Below, piece by piece: positions 1-10,899 of a stretch of 64,000 nt of DNA; position 1 is the stretch's first letter, and the number at the start of each line of letters is the position of its first letter. This DNA is from Tragulus kanchil. Taxonomy: Eukaryota > Chordata > Mammalia > Artiodactyla > Tragulidae. The notes under the pieces were generated by a model. It did no database searches. It saw only the letters and a list, made by a program, of their open reading frames with translations, and was not told the DNA's origin. Location of the stretch: NCBI GenBank assembly GCA_022376925.1, contig JAIOJX010000031.1, forward strand, positions 137,224,854 to 137,288,853, read 5' to 3'. The position numbers and the translations under genes were made by a program.

Positions 1-1302
1 GAATGGTCCCACCTTCTAAATGTGACCTGAGTAATTGCTCTTTTGTAGCCATTGATTTGAGTCATGTTACATTTTGTCATACAGAGGTGTGAAATTTAAA
101 ATAGATACAGCAGTGAACTATGAGGCAGCAGGAACACTTGAAATTTTGGCCCCATCTCCATTAGCTGACTTTTTAAGCAAAATTTACACTTTTACAGAAA
201 ACTCCAACTTTTGAAGGAAAGATGGCTTTGACCAGACATGTTTTTGTTCCTAGTTAGCTGAGTTAGATGGATCGAAGTGTTTACTTCAGATCAGGACTGA
301 AGACAAGGCTGTGCTTTAGGAACAGTAGCTAAATTTTGTTTGGGATTTTTAATTTATGGCTTGGGGTGCCAATACATTTATTTGAGACAGCAAAGGCAGA
401 AGTGTCAGACTTCCAATCACTGTGGTATTTGCCCCCGAATGTGCCTTCCCAACAGCACTCTCCCCTGCTGCAGGGATGTGGATAGCTGTGGTGATGCACT
501 GAAAGGCAAATGGGGTCCATAGGAGCTCTCTTGTTATTGTTAGAACATCCTCTTCTCTTTAGAATTAACTTCAGTTCCCTTTTTCTCTAATTTTTCTTGA
601 AACCTGCTTCTCACTTTTGACCCTCAGCTCCAGTAGGACACCTCTCTCTCTCTCTCTCTTCTCTGTATAGTGTCTGCTTCTTCATCCACATTCCTGTTCA
701 TGTTGTGGTAGATTTTCCCCAGGCTCCTTAGTTCATTGTTTCATACAATTGCTTTTTAATATTTGTGAATTGATTTGGCAGACAGGCATTGCAATTATGG
801 ACAAGATTGACTATTAGGAGAAATTCTCCCCTCTGCCTCCAGTTCTCTCCCCCATGGAGCAATTGAAAGCATATCACACATTAAATCAAATGAGCAAGCA
901 TTACCATCAGTTGTAAACAATTTACACTGCAGAACTCCTGCCATCTTGCCAAATCTCCCAAGAACTAGATGTGGATTCCAACTCACTCACCTTGCTAATT
1001 AATTCAGAATAAGATGATATCCCAAAAAAGAAGTACTCTTTCATACTGGTGGAAAATTACGTAGACAATTTAAGATGTTTTAATATCCATCCTGTTATTA
1101 GCTTAAAAAGATTTCTTTGCCAAAAATATCCATCCTGTTATTTTTAGTCTAAGGAAAGTTCTTTGCCAAAGACTGTTTCCAAAATTTCATCACGTTCTGA
1201 GTACAATTATGCATGAAAGCAGGTGGATATTATTGCTGTCTGATTCATCTTTGAAACGCCAGCACCTACCACAGTTCTGGACATGTTGTATGACGTTGAA
1301 TT
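1..1302. other. No gene seen; single-copy sequence
   Basis: I recognise no exon, RNA gene or named repeat here. Open frames are all under about 65 codons and lack any motif. A short CT-dinucleotide run lies near 642-660. The stretch ends at the target-site duplication of the L1 insertion that follows. Confidence 0.5.
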
Positions 1303-1315
1303 AAATCTTAATGTG

Positions 1316-1650
1316 AAACAGACAGAGCACAGACATAGGGACATTGTGGGGAAGAAATAGGGAGGGGGAGGCATGGAGGGAGCAACATGGAAACCTATAC
1401 TGTCATGTGTGGAAAAGATAGCTATTGTCATTGTGCTAAGGGAAAAGGAGTGCTCACAATGGCATGGGGCGATGGTCCAGAGGAGTGGGATGGGGGGAAC
1501 TCGGGGGGTGGGGACCAGGGATATGCATATGACTGATCTGGGAACATATATGTCTGTGAACAACAAAACTCTATAAAACCTTTAAATAAAAAAAAAAAAA
1601 GAAAAAAAAGAAACCAATGGGAGATTTAGCTTAAAACAAACAAACAAACA
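1316..1650 (+). mobile_element. 5'-truncated L1 3' end (artiodactyl L1 family)
   Basis: This is the G-rich 3' UTR and poly-A tail of an L1. It shares its terminal text (GGGAACATATATGTCTGTGAACA-like, then AACAAAACTCTATAAA) with the longer L1 on the minus strand at 34918-36644 and the small one at 18164-18355. It is flanked by a 13-bp target-site duplication, AAATCTTAATGTG, at 1303-1315 and 1651-1663, which shows a target-primed insertion. The tail is interrupted by G and by AAAC repeats (about 1635-1650). It carries no coding capacity. Confidence 0.85.
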
Positions 1651-1718
1651 AAATCTTAATGTGCTCTTATAGTGAAATAGTTACTTCAAAAATTCATAGA
1701 TGACTGAGATTTTAGAGA

Positions 1719-2091
1719 GTCTTAGCTTGGGCTGCCATAGCAAAAATACTACAGACTGGGTAGCTTATAAACAAGAGAAATTGACTTCTTACAATTATAG
1801 AGATTGGAAATCTGATATCAGGGTGCTCGCATAATTAAATTCTCATGAGGACTCTCTCCAGGTTTCAGGCTGCCAGCTTTTTGTTGTATCCTCACATATG
1901 GAGAACAGAGAGGAAAAGCAAGCTTTCTTGTGATATTCACACACTAATCCTATTCGTGAGGGCTCTCCCCTCCTGACTTTATCTAATCCTAATTACCCCT
2001 CAGAGACTCCACCTTCTAATACCATCACATTGAAGAGTGGGATTTCAGCATATAAATTTTGGGAGGATGCACACATTCAGTCCATAACAGC
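1719..2091 (-). mobile_element. MLT1-like MaLR LTR (antisense)
   Basis: The stretch matches the known MLT1 layout read in reverse: GTCTTAG with a GGGCTGCCATAG block at the start, a GACTGGGTAGCTTATAAAC block that holds the TTTATT-like polyadenylation region, the ATCCTCACATATGG block, and the ACCATCACATT/CAGCATATAAATTTTGGG block at the end. It is an ancient mammalian ERVL-MaLR solo LTR. Its last ~90 bp are repeated at 3167-3256 only because of the duplication that begins at 2002. Confidence 0.8.
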
Positions 2092-2591
2092 AAAAAAAAA
2101 AAAAAAAGCCCATTTTTTGTGTGTTGTGGCTGATTTTCTAAGAACAGAAATTGCCCAACGTTAGCAAGTAGGAGAACAGAGGAATCAGATTTTCAGTTTA
2201 ACCCTCTTTGATTCCAAAATTAACAATCTCTCCTTCTTGCCATGCTGGAGGATCTTTTTTCAATGTTTGCCCTTGGCAATTTGTGTGTATGTGTGTGTGT
2301 GTGTCTCAGTTTCTCGTGTATTCTTGCTTTTTGAAGTACTTCTCTGTGCATTCAGTATCTCCCAGTCAGACACCTGTGCTTCCAATCTGTCTGGACTGCA
2401 ATGAATGGAGAAAGGGGTGTGGCCAGTAGATTTTAATTAAAATACTGCCTCCATCAAGGGTATTTGCATTTTGCACTGAGAAATCTGGAAAATTCAACAT
2501 TAAAGTCACTTGAATATGTTCACTCAACAACCTGAGTGTCACTCCCTGCCTTAGGATCCCCTAATTGGTCTCCCATTGTATTATTGCTTTG

Positions 2592-2975
2592 TTGGTCAGT
2601 TGTTCAGTTGTGTCCAACTATTTGTGGCTCCATGCACTGGAGCATGCCAGATTTCCCTGTCCTTTACTAAGGCTCTAACTCATGTCCATTGAGTCAGTGA
2701 CACCATTCAACCATTTCATCCTCTGTCACTTCTCTTGTCCTCAGTGTTTTCCAACATCAGGGTCTTTTCCAAAGAGTCTGCTTTTCCAATGAGCTGGCCA
2801 AAGTACTGGAGCTTCAGCTTCAGCGTCTGTCCTTCCAATTCAGGGTAGATTTCCTTTAAGATTGATTGGTTTGATGTCCTTGATGTCCAAGGGACTCTCA
2901 AGAGTCTTATCCAGTGCTACTGTTTGAAAGCATCAGTTCTTCAGTGCTCAGCCTTCTTTAGGGTCTTCTTTCTTT
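2592..2975 (-). mobile_element. ART2A/BovB 3'-end SINE (antisense)
   Basis: In reverse it shows the ruminant BovB 3' end: the GAAGCTCCAGTACTTTGGCC block, the GACTCTTGAGAGTCCCTTGG block and the terminal CAACTGACCAAC side. It is a non-coding ART2A-type SINE mobilised by BovB. A second copy at 3757-4141 and a 35-bp piece at 5186-5227 arise from duplications 1 and 2 and are probably not separate insertions. Confidence 0.85.
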
Positions 2976-3756
2976 GAACTACATGGCACAGTTTTTATGA
3001 AAATAAGTGTGTGTCTGAGACTGTTCATTAGTCCTAAATGTAGTTCTTGACTTCCAGACCCTTCTCTGTTAGGAGCCCAGTATTTCCAGTTCTAGATGTA
3101 ATAACTTTCCAGTGTCTTTGTTGCTTTATTACTTTTAAAAACAATTAAAAAGGGGCAAACCATGGTAGAGACTCCACCTTCTAATACCATCACATTGAAG
3201 AGTGGGATTTCAGCATATAAATTTTGGGAGGATGCACACATTCAGTCCATAACAGCAAAAAAAAAAAAAAAAGCCCATTTTTTGTGTGTTGTGGCTGATT
3301 TTCTAAGAACAGAAATTGCCCAACGTTAGCAAGTAGGAGAACAGAGGAATCAGATTTTCAGTTTAACCCTCTTTGATTCCAAAATTAACAATCTCTCCTT
3401 CTTGCCATGCTGGAGGATCTTTTTTCAATGTTTGCCCTTGGCAATTTGTGTGTATGTGTGTGTGTGTGTCTCAGTTTCTCGTGTATTCTTGCTTTTTGAA
3501 GTACTTCTCTGTGCATTCAGTATCTCCCAGTCAGACACCTGTGCTTCCAATCTGTCTGGACTGCAATGAATGGAGAAAGGGGTGTGGCCAGTAGATTTTA
3601 ATTAAAATACTGCCTCCATCAAGGGTATTTGCATTTTGCACTGAGAAATCTGGAAAATTCAACATTAAAGTCACTTGAATATGTTCACTCAACAACCTGA
3701 GTGTCACTCCCTGCCTTAGGATCCCCTAATTGGTCTCCCATTGTATTATTGCTTTG

Positions 3757-4141
3757 TTGGTCAGTTGTTCAGTTGTGTCCAACTATTTGTGGCTCCATGC
3801 ACTGGAGCATGCCAGATTTCCCTGTCCTTTACTAAGGCTCTAACTCATGTCCATTGAGTCAGTGACACCATTCAACCATTTCATCCTCTGTCACTTCTCT
3901 TGTCCTCAGTGTTTTCCAACATCAGGGTCTTTTCCAAAGAGTCTGCTTTTCCAATGAGCTGGCCAAAGTACTGGAGCTTCAGCTTCAGCGTCTGCCCTTT
4001 CCCAATTCAGGGTAGATTTCCTTTAAGATTGATTGGTTTGATGTCCTTGATGTCCAAGGGACTCTCAAGAGTCTTATCCAGTGCTACTGTTTGAAAGCAT
4101 CAGTTCTTCAGTGCTCAGCCTTCTTTAGGGTCTTCTTTCTT
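3757..4141 (-). mobile_element. ART2A SINE, second copy inside duplication 1
   Basis: This is the same element as at 2592-2975, with identical breakpoints in the surrounding sequence. It should be counted once if the duplication is an artifact. Confidence 0.85.
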
Positions 4142-6281
4142 TGAACTACATGGCACAGTTTTTATGAAAATAAGTGTGTGTCTGAGACTGTTCATTAGTC
4201 CTAAATGTAGTTCTTGACTTCCAGACCCTTCTCTGTTAGGAGCCCAGTATTTCCAGTTCTAGATGTAATAACTTTCCAGTGTCTTTGTTGCTTTATTACT
4301 TACACATTGTTCCACTCAATTCTTAAAGTGTTTAAAGAGGCAGATGGGGCAAACCATGGTGTTTGCATAACGGAGGAAACTGAGACATTTTGGGAGATTC
4401 AGGAACTTATTCAAGATGACAAACTAGTACCCATGTCAAGATAAATCTTGAACCGGGATCTCTTAGGAGTCTAGAGAGAAAGCAATCTGATAAACTAATC
4501 ACAATGATGCTTAATGGCTCTCATAATGTATTCTCTTTTCCAGATTTATTTGCATTTAAATACCAGAACTGGAAATAATCACTACTTAATGTGCCCTGTC
4601 AAGCCAGGGGAAGAACTATTTTGGAGTCTGGGGCCTGCCTACCTCTTAAATCACACTCTGAGGCTATCCACCTACTTCATCTATTCATGGTCCTGGCACC
4701 ACTGTCCTATCATGGGTTGACTTGAAATACCAATGATGACAATCTGAATATATACAATGTAATGCCCCAAACAAGTAGAAAATAGAAGCTGTTTCTCTTT
4801 TTCCTCCTCCTCTTTCTTCTTCTCTTCTCTCTCTCTAGCCTTTTTATTTTTAATTGTCTTCTCCCTGCAGAAATGTATTTTCTCATTTTCTTCACAAAAT
4901 TGCTCAGAGCTGTTTTCCTTTTCACTGCAGTTAAAAGTTACTAACTGCATCTCAGGCATATTCTCTAAGTTCCCAGAAGAAAAATAACCAGTTATCTAGA
5001 CTCTATCAGCAGCAGGGATAGTTCCTCTCTGATGCTGTTAGTCTGTTACAGCTTCCTTAACCCACAGACCATTTATGATAGACTTACCCTGGATAGGATG
5101 CCCTGGACCCTTAGTGGACAACCTGCCTTATCAGGGCAGGCAGTGTTCTCTGAATGCTACCTTTCCCAACGTTCTTACTGCGTGGTGAAAGCATCAGTGC
5201 TTCAGTGCTCAGCCTTCTTTAGGGTCTTCTTTCTTTGAACTACATGGCACAGTTTTTATGAAAATAAGTGTGTGTCTGAGACTGTTCATTAGTCCTAAAT
5301 GTAGTTCTTGACTTCCAGACCCTTCTCTGTTAGGAGCCCAGTATTTCCAGTTCTAGATGTAATAACTTTCCAGTGTCTTTGTTGCTTTATTACTTACACA
5401 TTGTTCCACTCAATTCTTAAAGTGTTTAAAGAGGCAGATGGGGCAAACCATGGTGTTTGCATAACGGAGGAAACTGAGACATTTTGGGAGATTCAGGAAC
5501 TTATTCAAGATGACAAACTAGTACCCATGTCAAGATAAATCTTGAACCGGGATCTCTTAGGAGTCTAGAGAGAAAGCAATCTGATAAACTAATCACAATG
5601 ATGCTTAATGGCTCTCATAATGTATTCTCTTTTCCAGATTTATTTGCATTTAAATACCAGAACTGGAAATAATCACTACTTAATGTGCCCTGTCAAGCCA
5701 GGGGAAGAACTATTTTGGAGTCTGGGGCCTGCCTACCTCTTAAATCACACTCTGAGGCTATCCACCTACTTCATCTATTCATGGTCCTGGCACCACTGTC
5801 CTATCATGGGTTGACTTGAAATACCAATGATGACAATCTGAATATATACAATGTAATGCCCCAAACAAGTAGAAAATAGAAGCTGTTTCTCTTTTTCCTC
5901 CTCCTCTTTCTTCTTCTCTTCTCTCTCTCTAGCCTTTTTATTTTTAATTGTCTTCTCCCTGCAGAAATGTATTTTCTCATTTTCTTCACAAAATTGCTCA
6001 GAGCTGTTTTCCTTTTCACTGCAGTTAAAAGTTACTAACTGCATCTCAGGCATATTCTCTAAGTTCCCAGAAGAAAAATAACCAGTTATCTAGACTCTAT
6101 CAGCAGCAGGGATAGTTCCTCTCTGATGCTGTTAGTCTGTTACAGCTTCCTTAACCCACAGACCATTTATGATAGACTTACCCTGGATAGGATGCCCTGG
6201 ACCCTTAGTGGACAACCTGCCTTATCAGGGCAGGCAGTGTTCTCTGAATGCTACCTTTCCCAACGTTCTTACTGTGTGGTG
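4092..6281. repeat. Duplication 2: 4092-5185 and 5186-6281 (period 1094)
   Basis: Copies start at TGAAAGCATCAGT (4092, 5186) and abut directly. The first 15 bases of copy 2 carry one substitution (TTC to TGC) and the junction sits in a short GTGGTGA homology. Content is single-copy, with a CT-rich tract near 4797-4840 and its twin near 5891-5934. No gene is seen in it. Copy 1 overlaps the end of duplication 1. Confidence 0.9.
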
Positions 6282-6477
6282 ACAGTTCATATTTTACAAA
6301 GTGACAAAGACATAGCAAGACCTCTCTGAGGCATATTCTCCCTTATTCTGGTTGCTGGCCTTCTCCTGACATCTCTGCCTTCGTGTTTTCCCTGAAAGAT
6401 TTCACCTTAATGACATAAATATTTTATGAGAGGGAGCTTTGAAATATATTATTTGCAAAATTTGGGGGCAATATTTG

Positions 6478-6602
6478 GTGACTGGGTTGGGAAAATCCCC
6501 AGGAGAAGGGATAGGCTACTCTCTCCAGTATTCTTGCCTGGAGAATTCCATGGCTCATCCATGGGGTCACAAAGAGTCGGACATGACTGAAAGCCTAACA
6601 CG
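6478..6602 (+). mobile_element. Bov-tA/Bov-A SINE fragment
   Basis: A ruminant BovB-derived A unit: the CCAGTATTCTTGCCTGGAGA core, CCATGG, the GGGTCACAAAGAGTCGGACA block and the ATGACTGA end. It lacks the tRNA-like head. The same element lies at 7600-7724 in the duplicate copy. Confidence 0.85.
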
Positions 6603-7599
6603 TTGGCTTTCTGGGATCCAGAGTGCATGTTGGCAGGCCAGTCAGAGCTGGATAATGAAGACATCAAGCTGTGTAACTGTGAGACATCATGGTGAAGTGC
6701 TTCCATCTTCAAAGGAAACATTTCAAAAGCTAGAATGACAGATGTCAGTGAATCGATTTTTAAAACACAGCCTTTTTCAAATATGAAAAGAATTCAAATA
6801 ATGTATTTCAGAGAAAGATGTGCGAGCCATGAGAGTCAGCTCTCAGAGTGTCTCTGGTGGTTTCACACCCATGCACATGGGTGGCCGAGCTGCCCGGATG
6901 AGCAGGAAGGGCAGCAGGCTCATGGCAGCAGCTGTTTCTGCTGGAGCCAGAGCTATACTTTTCTCTCATTTTGTCAGACACAACGTGTTATTTTGGTAAC
7001 TCTTTATTTTCCGCACCGCAGCTCCCCATGTAATTATTGAATGCAATTAGGTATTCCATGCTGCATAATTACTCAGCTATCTGTGCCTCTGAAAGATATG
7101 AAAATAAATGATCATGAAAGTTCGTGGTGAAAAGCCTCCATCCAAAGAATAAGCCTGGGTTTTCTAACTGCCTGATAATGTGTCTGAATGAGACAAAATA
7201 AAATTTAAACATTGTGGGGTGTTCTTCCATTGGCTGTACATGTGTATGAATGAAATGTAACATTCACATGACAGGGCAAACTGGCTGGGTTGACATTTTC
7301 TCTCATCTAAATCTATGGCTGCCTCTTCTTTTTTGTGAAGGCATCCAAATAAAACCTCTCTATGACATGGAAGAAAGGAGTAATGGATCAAGGTCCAAAA
7401 AATCCATAAATTCAGTCTAACTGACTAGTGCCCAGGTAGCAGACTCTCTGAGGCATATTCTCCCTTATTCTGGTTGCTGGCCTTCTCCTGACATCTCTGC
7501 CTTCGTGTTTTCCCTGAAAGATTTCACCTTAATGACATAAATATTTTATGAGAGGGAGCTTTGAAATATATTATTTGCAAAATTTGGGGGCAATATTTG

Positions 7600-7724
7600 G
7601 TGACTGGGTTGGGAAAATCCCCAGGAGAAGGGATAGGCTACTCTCTCCAGTATTCTTGCCTGGAGAATTCCATGGCTCATCCATGGGGTCACAAAGAGTC
7701 GGACATGACTGAAAGCCTAACACG
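7600..7724 (+). mobile_element. Bov-A SINE fragment, duplicate copy
   Basis: Identical to 6478-6602, carried by duplication 3; not an independent insertion on present evidence. Confidence 0.85.
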
Positions 7725-8649
7725 TTGGCTTTCTGGGATCCAGAGTGCATGTTGGCAGGCCAGTCAGAGCTGGATAATGAAGACATCAAGCTGTGTAACT
7801 GTGAGACATCATGGTGAAGTGCTTCCATCTTCAAAGGAAACATTTCAAAAGCTAGAATGACAGATGTCAGTGAATCGATTTTTAAAACACAGCCTTTTTC
7901 AAATATGAAAAGAATTCAAATAATGTATTTCAGAGAAAGATGTGCGAGCCATGAGAGTCAGCTCTCAGAGTGTCTCTGGTGGTTTCACACCCATGCACAT
8001 GGGTGGCCGAGCTGCCCGGATGAGCAGGAAGGGCAGCAGGCTCATGGCAGCAGCTGTTTCTGCTGGAGCCAGAGCTATACTTTTCTCTCATTTTGTCAGA
8101 CACAACGTGTTATTTTGGTAACTCTTTATTTTCCGCACCGCAGCTCCCCATGTAATTATTGAATGCAATTAGGTATTCCATGCTGCATAATTACTCAGCT
8201 ATCTGTGCCTCTGAAAGATATGAAAATAAATGATCATGAAAGTTCGTGGTGAAAAGCCTCCATCCAAAGAATAAGCCTGGGTTTTCTAACTGCCTGATAA
8301 TGTGTCTGAATGAGACAAAATAAAATTTAAACATTGTGGGGTGTTCTTCCATTGGCTGTACATGTGTATGAATGAAATGTAACATTCACATGACAGGGCA
8401 AACTGGCTTGGTTGACATTTTTCTCTCATCTAAATCTATGGCTGCCTCTTCTTTTTTTTGTGAAGGCATCCAAATAAAACCTCTCTATGACATGGAAGAA
8501 AGGAGTAATGGATCAAGGTCCAAAAAAAAATCCATAAATTCAGTCTAACTGACTAGTGCCCAGGTAGCTGGAGGGTCCACATCAAATCCATTCCTTTGCA
8601 CAAAGATGAAGAGAACAGCAAGACAAATTAAAATAGAGAAAGGGGCTTG

Positions 8650-9233
8650 GTTTTTATACACATCTATGCTAACTGAGAGTCTTGATTGGAAGTAACAGAA
8701 ACCCGATTGCAGCCAGCTTAAGCAAAGAAGGGGATTTGGTAACAAGATTCTGGGGCACCTCAGAGAATAAAAATGAGCTACAGGAATATTTGAAACTCAG
8801 AAACTGGACCTGGGGACTTGATTCTAAGACTCTGTCTCCCCCTGTCCATCTCTTTGTTTATTCTATTTTGGCTTCATTCTTTTCTATGCCAGAAAACTTT
8901 TTTCCATTCTGTAGTGTTCAACACTATTAGAAACTCTGGGGTCACATCTCTGAGGCTCCTATCAAAAGCAAAGGGATCCTCCTTGTTAGTTCTGTTAAGG
9001 AAAAAATGTTTAAAAAAGCCAAAGAATCTGATTGACCTAGATTAGGTCAAACCCCTGGGCCAATTCCTGGCTTGAGAGGCAGGTTAAGGTACTAAAAGGT
9101 AAGTTACTGAGAAGGGTAAGTTAAGGTCCTAACCTGAGGGGTAGGTTAAGTTCACAGAAGAAGGTGGGGGCTGGGACAGGAGAAGCAGAAAGCTAGTCAG
9201 ATAACAACAGTAGTAGCAAAGCACCCAAAGACA
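8650..9233. other. No gene seen; single-copy or ancient repeat
   Basis: The start (TTGGAAGTAACAGAAACCC, AGCTTAAGCAAAGAAGGGG) resembles a common ancient mammalian interspersed repeat that I cannot name with confidence. Near 9075-9150 there is a short array of AGGTTAAG/GGTAAGTTA-like words. No exon is evident. The twin copy lies at about 9787-10370. Confidence 0.4.
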
Positions 9234-9385
9234 CTTGCTCCTTGGAAGAAAAGCTATGACAAACCTAGACAGCACCTTCAAAAGCAGAGACATCACTTTG
9301 CCAACAAAAGTCCGTACAGTCATTGCTATGGTTTTCCCAGTAGTTATGTATGGGGGTGAACGTCAAAGAACTGATGCCTTTCAAT
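9234..9385 (+). mobile_element. BovB LINE 3' fragment (partial duplicate)
   Basis: Sense BovB text after the RT domain (CTTGGAAGAAAAGCTATGAC, CAGAGACATCACTTTGCCAA). It is cut at the junction of duplication 4; the full version lies at 10371-10876. Confidence 0.85.
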
Positions 9386-10370
9386 ATGTGCGGTGTTGCC
9401 TTCAAAGATAAGCCTGGGTTTTCTAACTGCCTGATAATGTGTCTGAATGAGACAAAATAAAATTTAAACATTGTGGGGTGTTCTTCCATTGGCTGTACAT
9501 GTGTATGAATGAAATGTAACATTCACATGACAGGGCAAACTGGCTTGGTTGACATTTTTCTCTCATCTAAATCTATGGCTGCCTCTTCTTTTTTTTGTGA
9601 AGGCATCCAAATAAAACCTCTCTATGACATGGAAGAAAGGAGTAATGGATCAAGGTCCAAAAAAAAATCCATAAATTCAGTCTAACTGACTAGTGCCCAG
9701 GTAGCTGGAGGGTCCACATCAAATCCATTCCTTTGCACAAAGATGAAGAGAACAGCAAGACAAATTAAAATAGAGAAAGGGGCTTGGTTTTTATACACAT
9801 CTATGCTAACTGAGAGTCTTGATTGGAAGTAACAGAAACCCGATTGCAGCCAGCTTAAGCAAAGAAGGGGATTTGGTAACAAGATTCTGGGGCACCTCAG
9901 AGAATAAAAATGAGCTACAGGAATATTTGAAACTCAGAAACTGGACCTGGGGACTTGATTCTAAGACTCTGTCTCCCCCTGTCCATCTCTTTGTTTATTC
10001 TATTTTGGCTTCATTCTTTTCTATGCCAGAAAACTTTTTTCCATTCTGTAGTGTTCAACACTATTAGAAACTCTGGGGTCACATCTCTGAGGCTCCTATC
10101 AAAAGCAAAGGGATCCTCCTTGTTAGTTCTGTTAAGGAAAAAATGTTTAAAAAAGCCAAAGAATCTGATTGACCTAGATTAGGTCAAACCCCTGGGCCAA
10201 TTCCTGGCTTGAGAGGCAGGTTAAGGTACTAAAAGGTAAGTTACTGAGAAGGGTAAGTTAAGGTCCTAACCTGAGGGGTAGGTTAAGTTCACAGAAGAAG
10301 GTGGGGGCTGGGACAGGAGAAGCAGAAAGCTAGTCAGATAACAACAGTAGTAGCAAAGCACCCAAAGACA

Positions 10371-10876
10371 CTTGCTCCTTGGAAGAAAAGCTATGACAAA
10401 CCTAGACAGCACCTTCAAAAGCAGAGACATCACTTTGCCAACAAAAGTCCGTACAGTCATTGCTATGGTTTTCCCAGTAGTTATGTATGGACGTACAGAA
10501 GGCTGAACGTCAAAGAACTGATGCCTTTCAATTCTGGTGTTGGACAAGAGTCGTGAGAGTCCCTTGGACAGCAAGGAGATCAAACCAGTGAATCCTAATG
10601 GAAATCCATCCTAGATACTCATTGGAAGGACTGATATTGAAGCTGAAGCTCCAATACTTTGGCCACCTGATGTGAAGAGACCACTGATGCTGGGAAAAAT
10701 AGAAGGCAAGAGGATACGGGGATGACAGTAGATGAGATGGTTGGATGGCATCACTGAGTCACTGGACATGAGTGTAAACAATCTCTGGGAGATGGTGAAG
10801 GACAGGGAAGCCTGGCATGCTGCAGTCCATGGTTCACAAAGTGTCGGACACGACTGAATAGTTGAACTGAACTGAA
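10371..10876 (+). mobile_element. BovB LINE, 5'-truncated 3' end
   Basis: About 500 bp of BovB from the C-terminal region of its ORF to the 3' end. It has the CACTTTGCCAACAAAAGTCC block, GGAGATCAAACCAGT, TTTGGCCACCTGATG, GGATGGCATCACTGAGTCA and a terminal GAACTGAACTGAA. Several frame-breaking changes make it non-coding. It ends in the typical BovB ACTGAA repeats rather than poly-A. Confidence 0.9.
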
Positions 10877-10899
10877 CCCACATGCGACTGTGCAAACTT

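Larger units (their letters stand above)
2002..4301. repeat. Duplication 1: 2002-3134 and 3167-4301 (period ~1165)
   Basis: Two nearly identical direct copies start at AGAGACTCCACC (2002 and 3167). They end at TTGCTTTATTACTT (3134 and 4301). The only clear internal difference is a 2-base gain in a C/T run near 3994. The 32-base spacer 3135-3166 is a shortened, garbled version of the sequence that follows copy 2, including GGGGCAAACCATGGT as at 4345-4359. It reads as an unmerged assembly overlap. Confidence 0.9.
6322..8568. repeat. Duplication 3: 6322-7440 and 7444-8568 (period 1122)
   Basis: Copies start at CTCTCTGAGGCATATTC and end at GCCCAGGTAGC. Copy 2 differs towards its end by longer homopolymers: T7 versus T6 near 8453 and A9 versus A6 near 8521. 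The tail (7147-7440) reappears a third time in duplication 4. Confidence 0.9.
8271..10532. repeat. Duplication 4: 8271-9385 and 9408-10532 (period 1137)
   Basis: Copies start at ATAAGCCTGGGTTTTC and end at GATGCCTTTCAAT. Near its 3' end copy 1 has a collapsed stretch (TATGGGGGTGAACG) where copy 2 reads a fuller BovB sequence with ACGTACAGAAGGC. The 22-base spacer 9386-9407 is a garbled stretch. The first ~300 bp exist three times in the window (7147, 8271, 9408). Confidence 0.9.

Noticed and set aside
4681..4959. Lys/Glu-rich minus-strand frame that might be a charged coiled-coil protein
   Set aside because: The charged run is the translation of a CT-rich simple tract (about 4797-4840) and is not evidence of coding.
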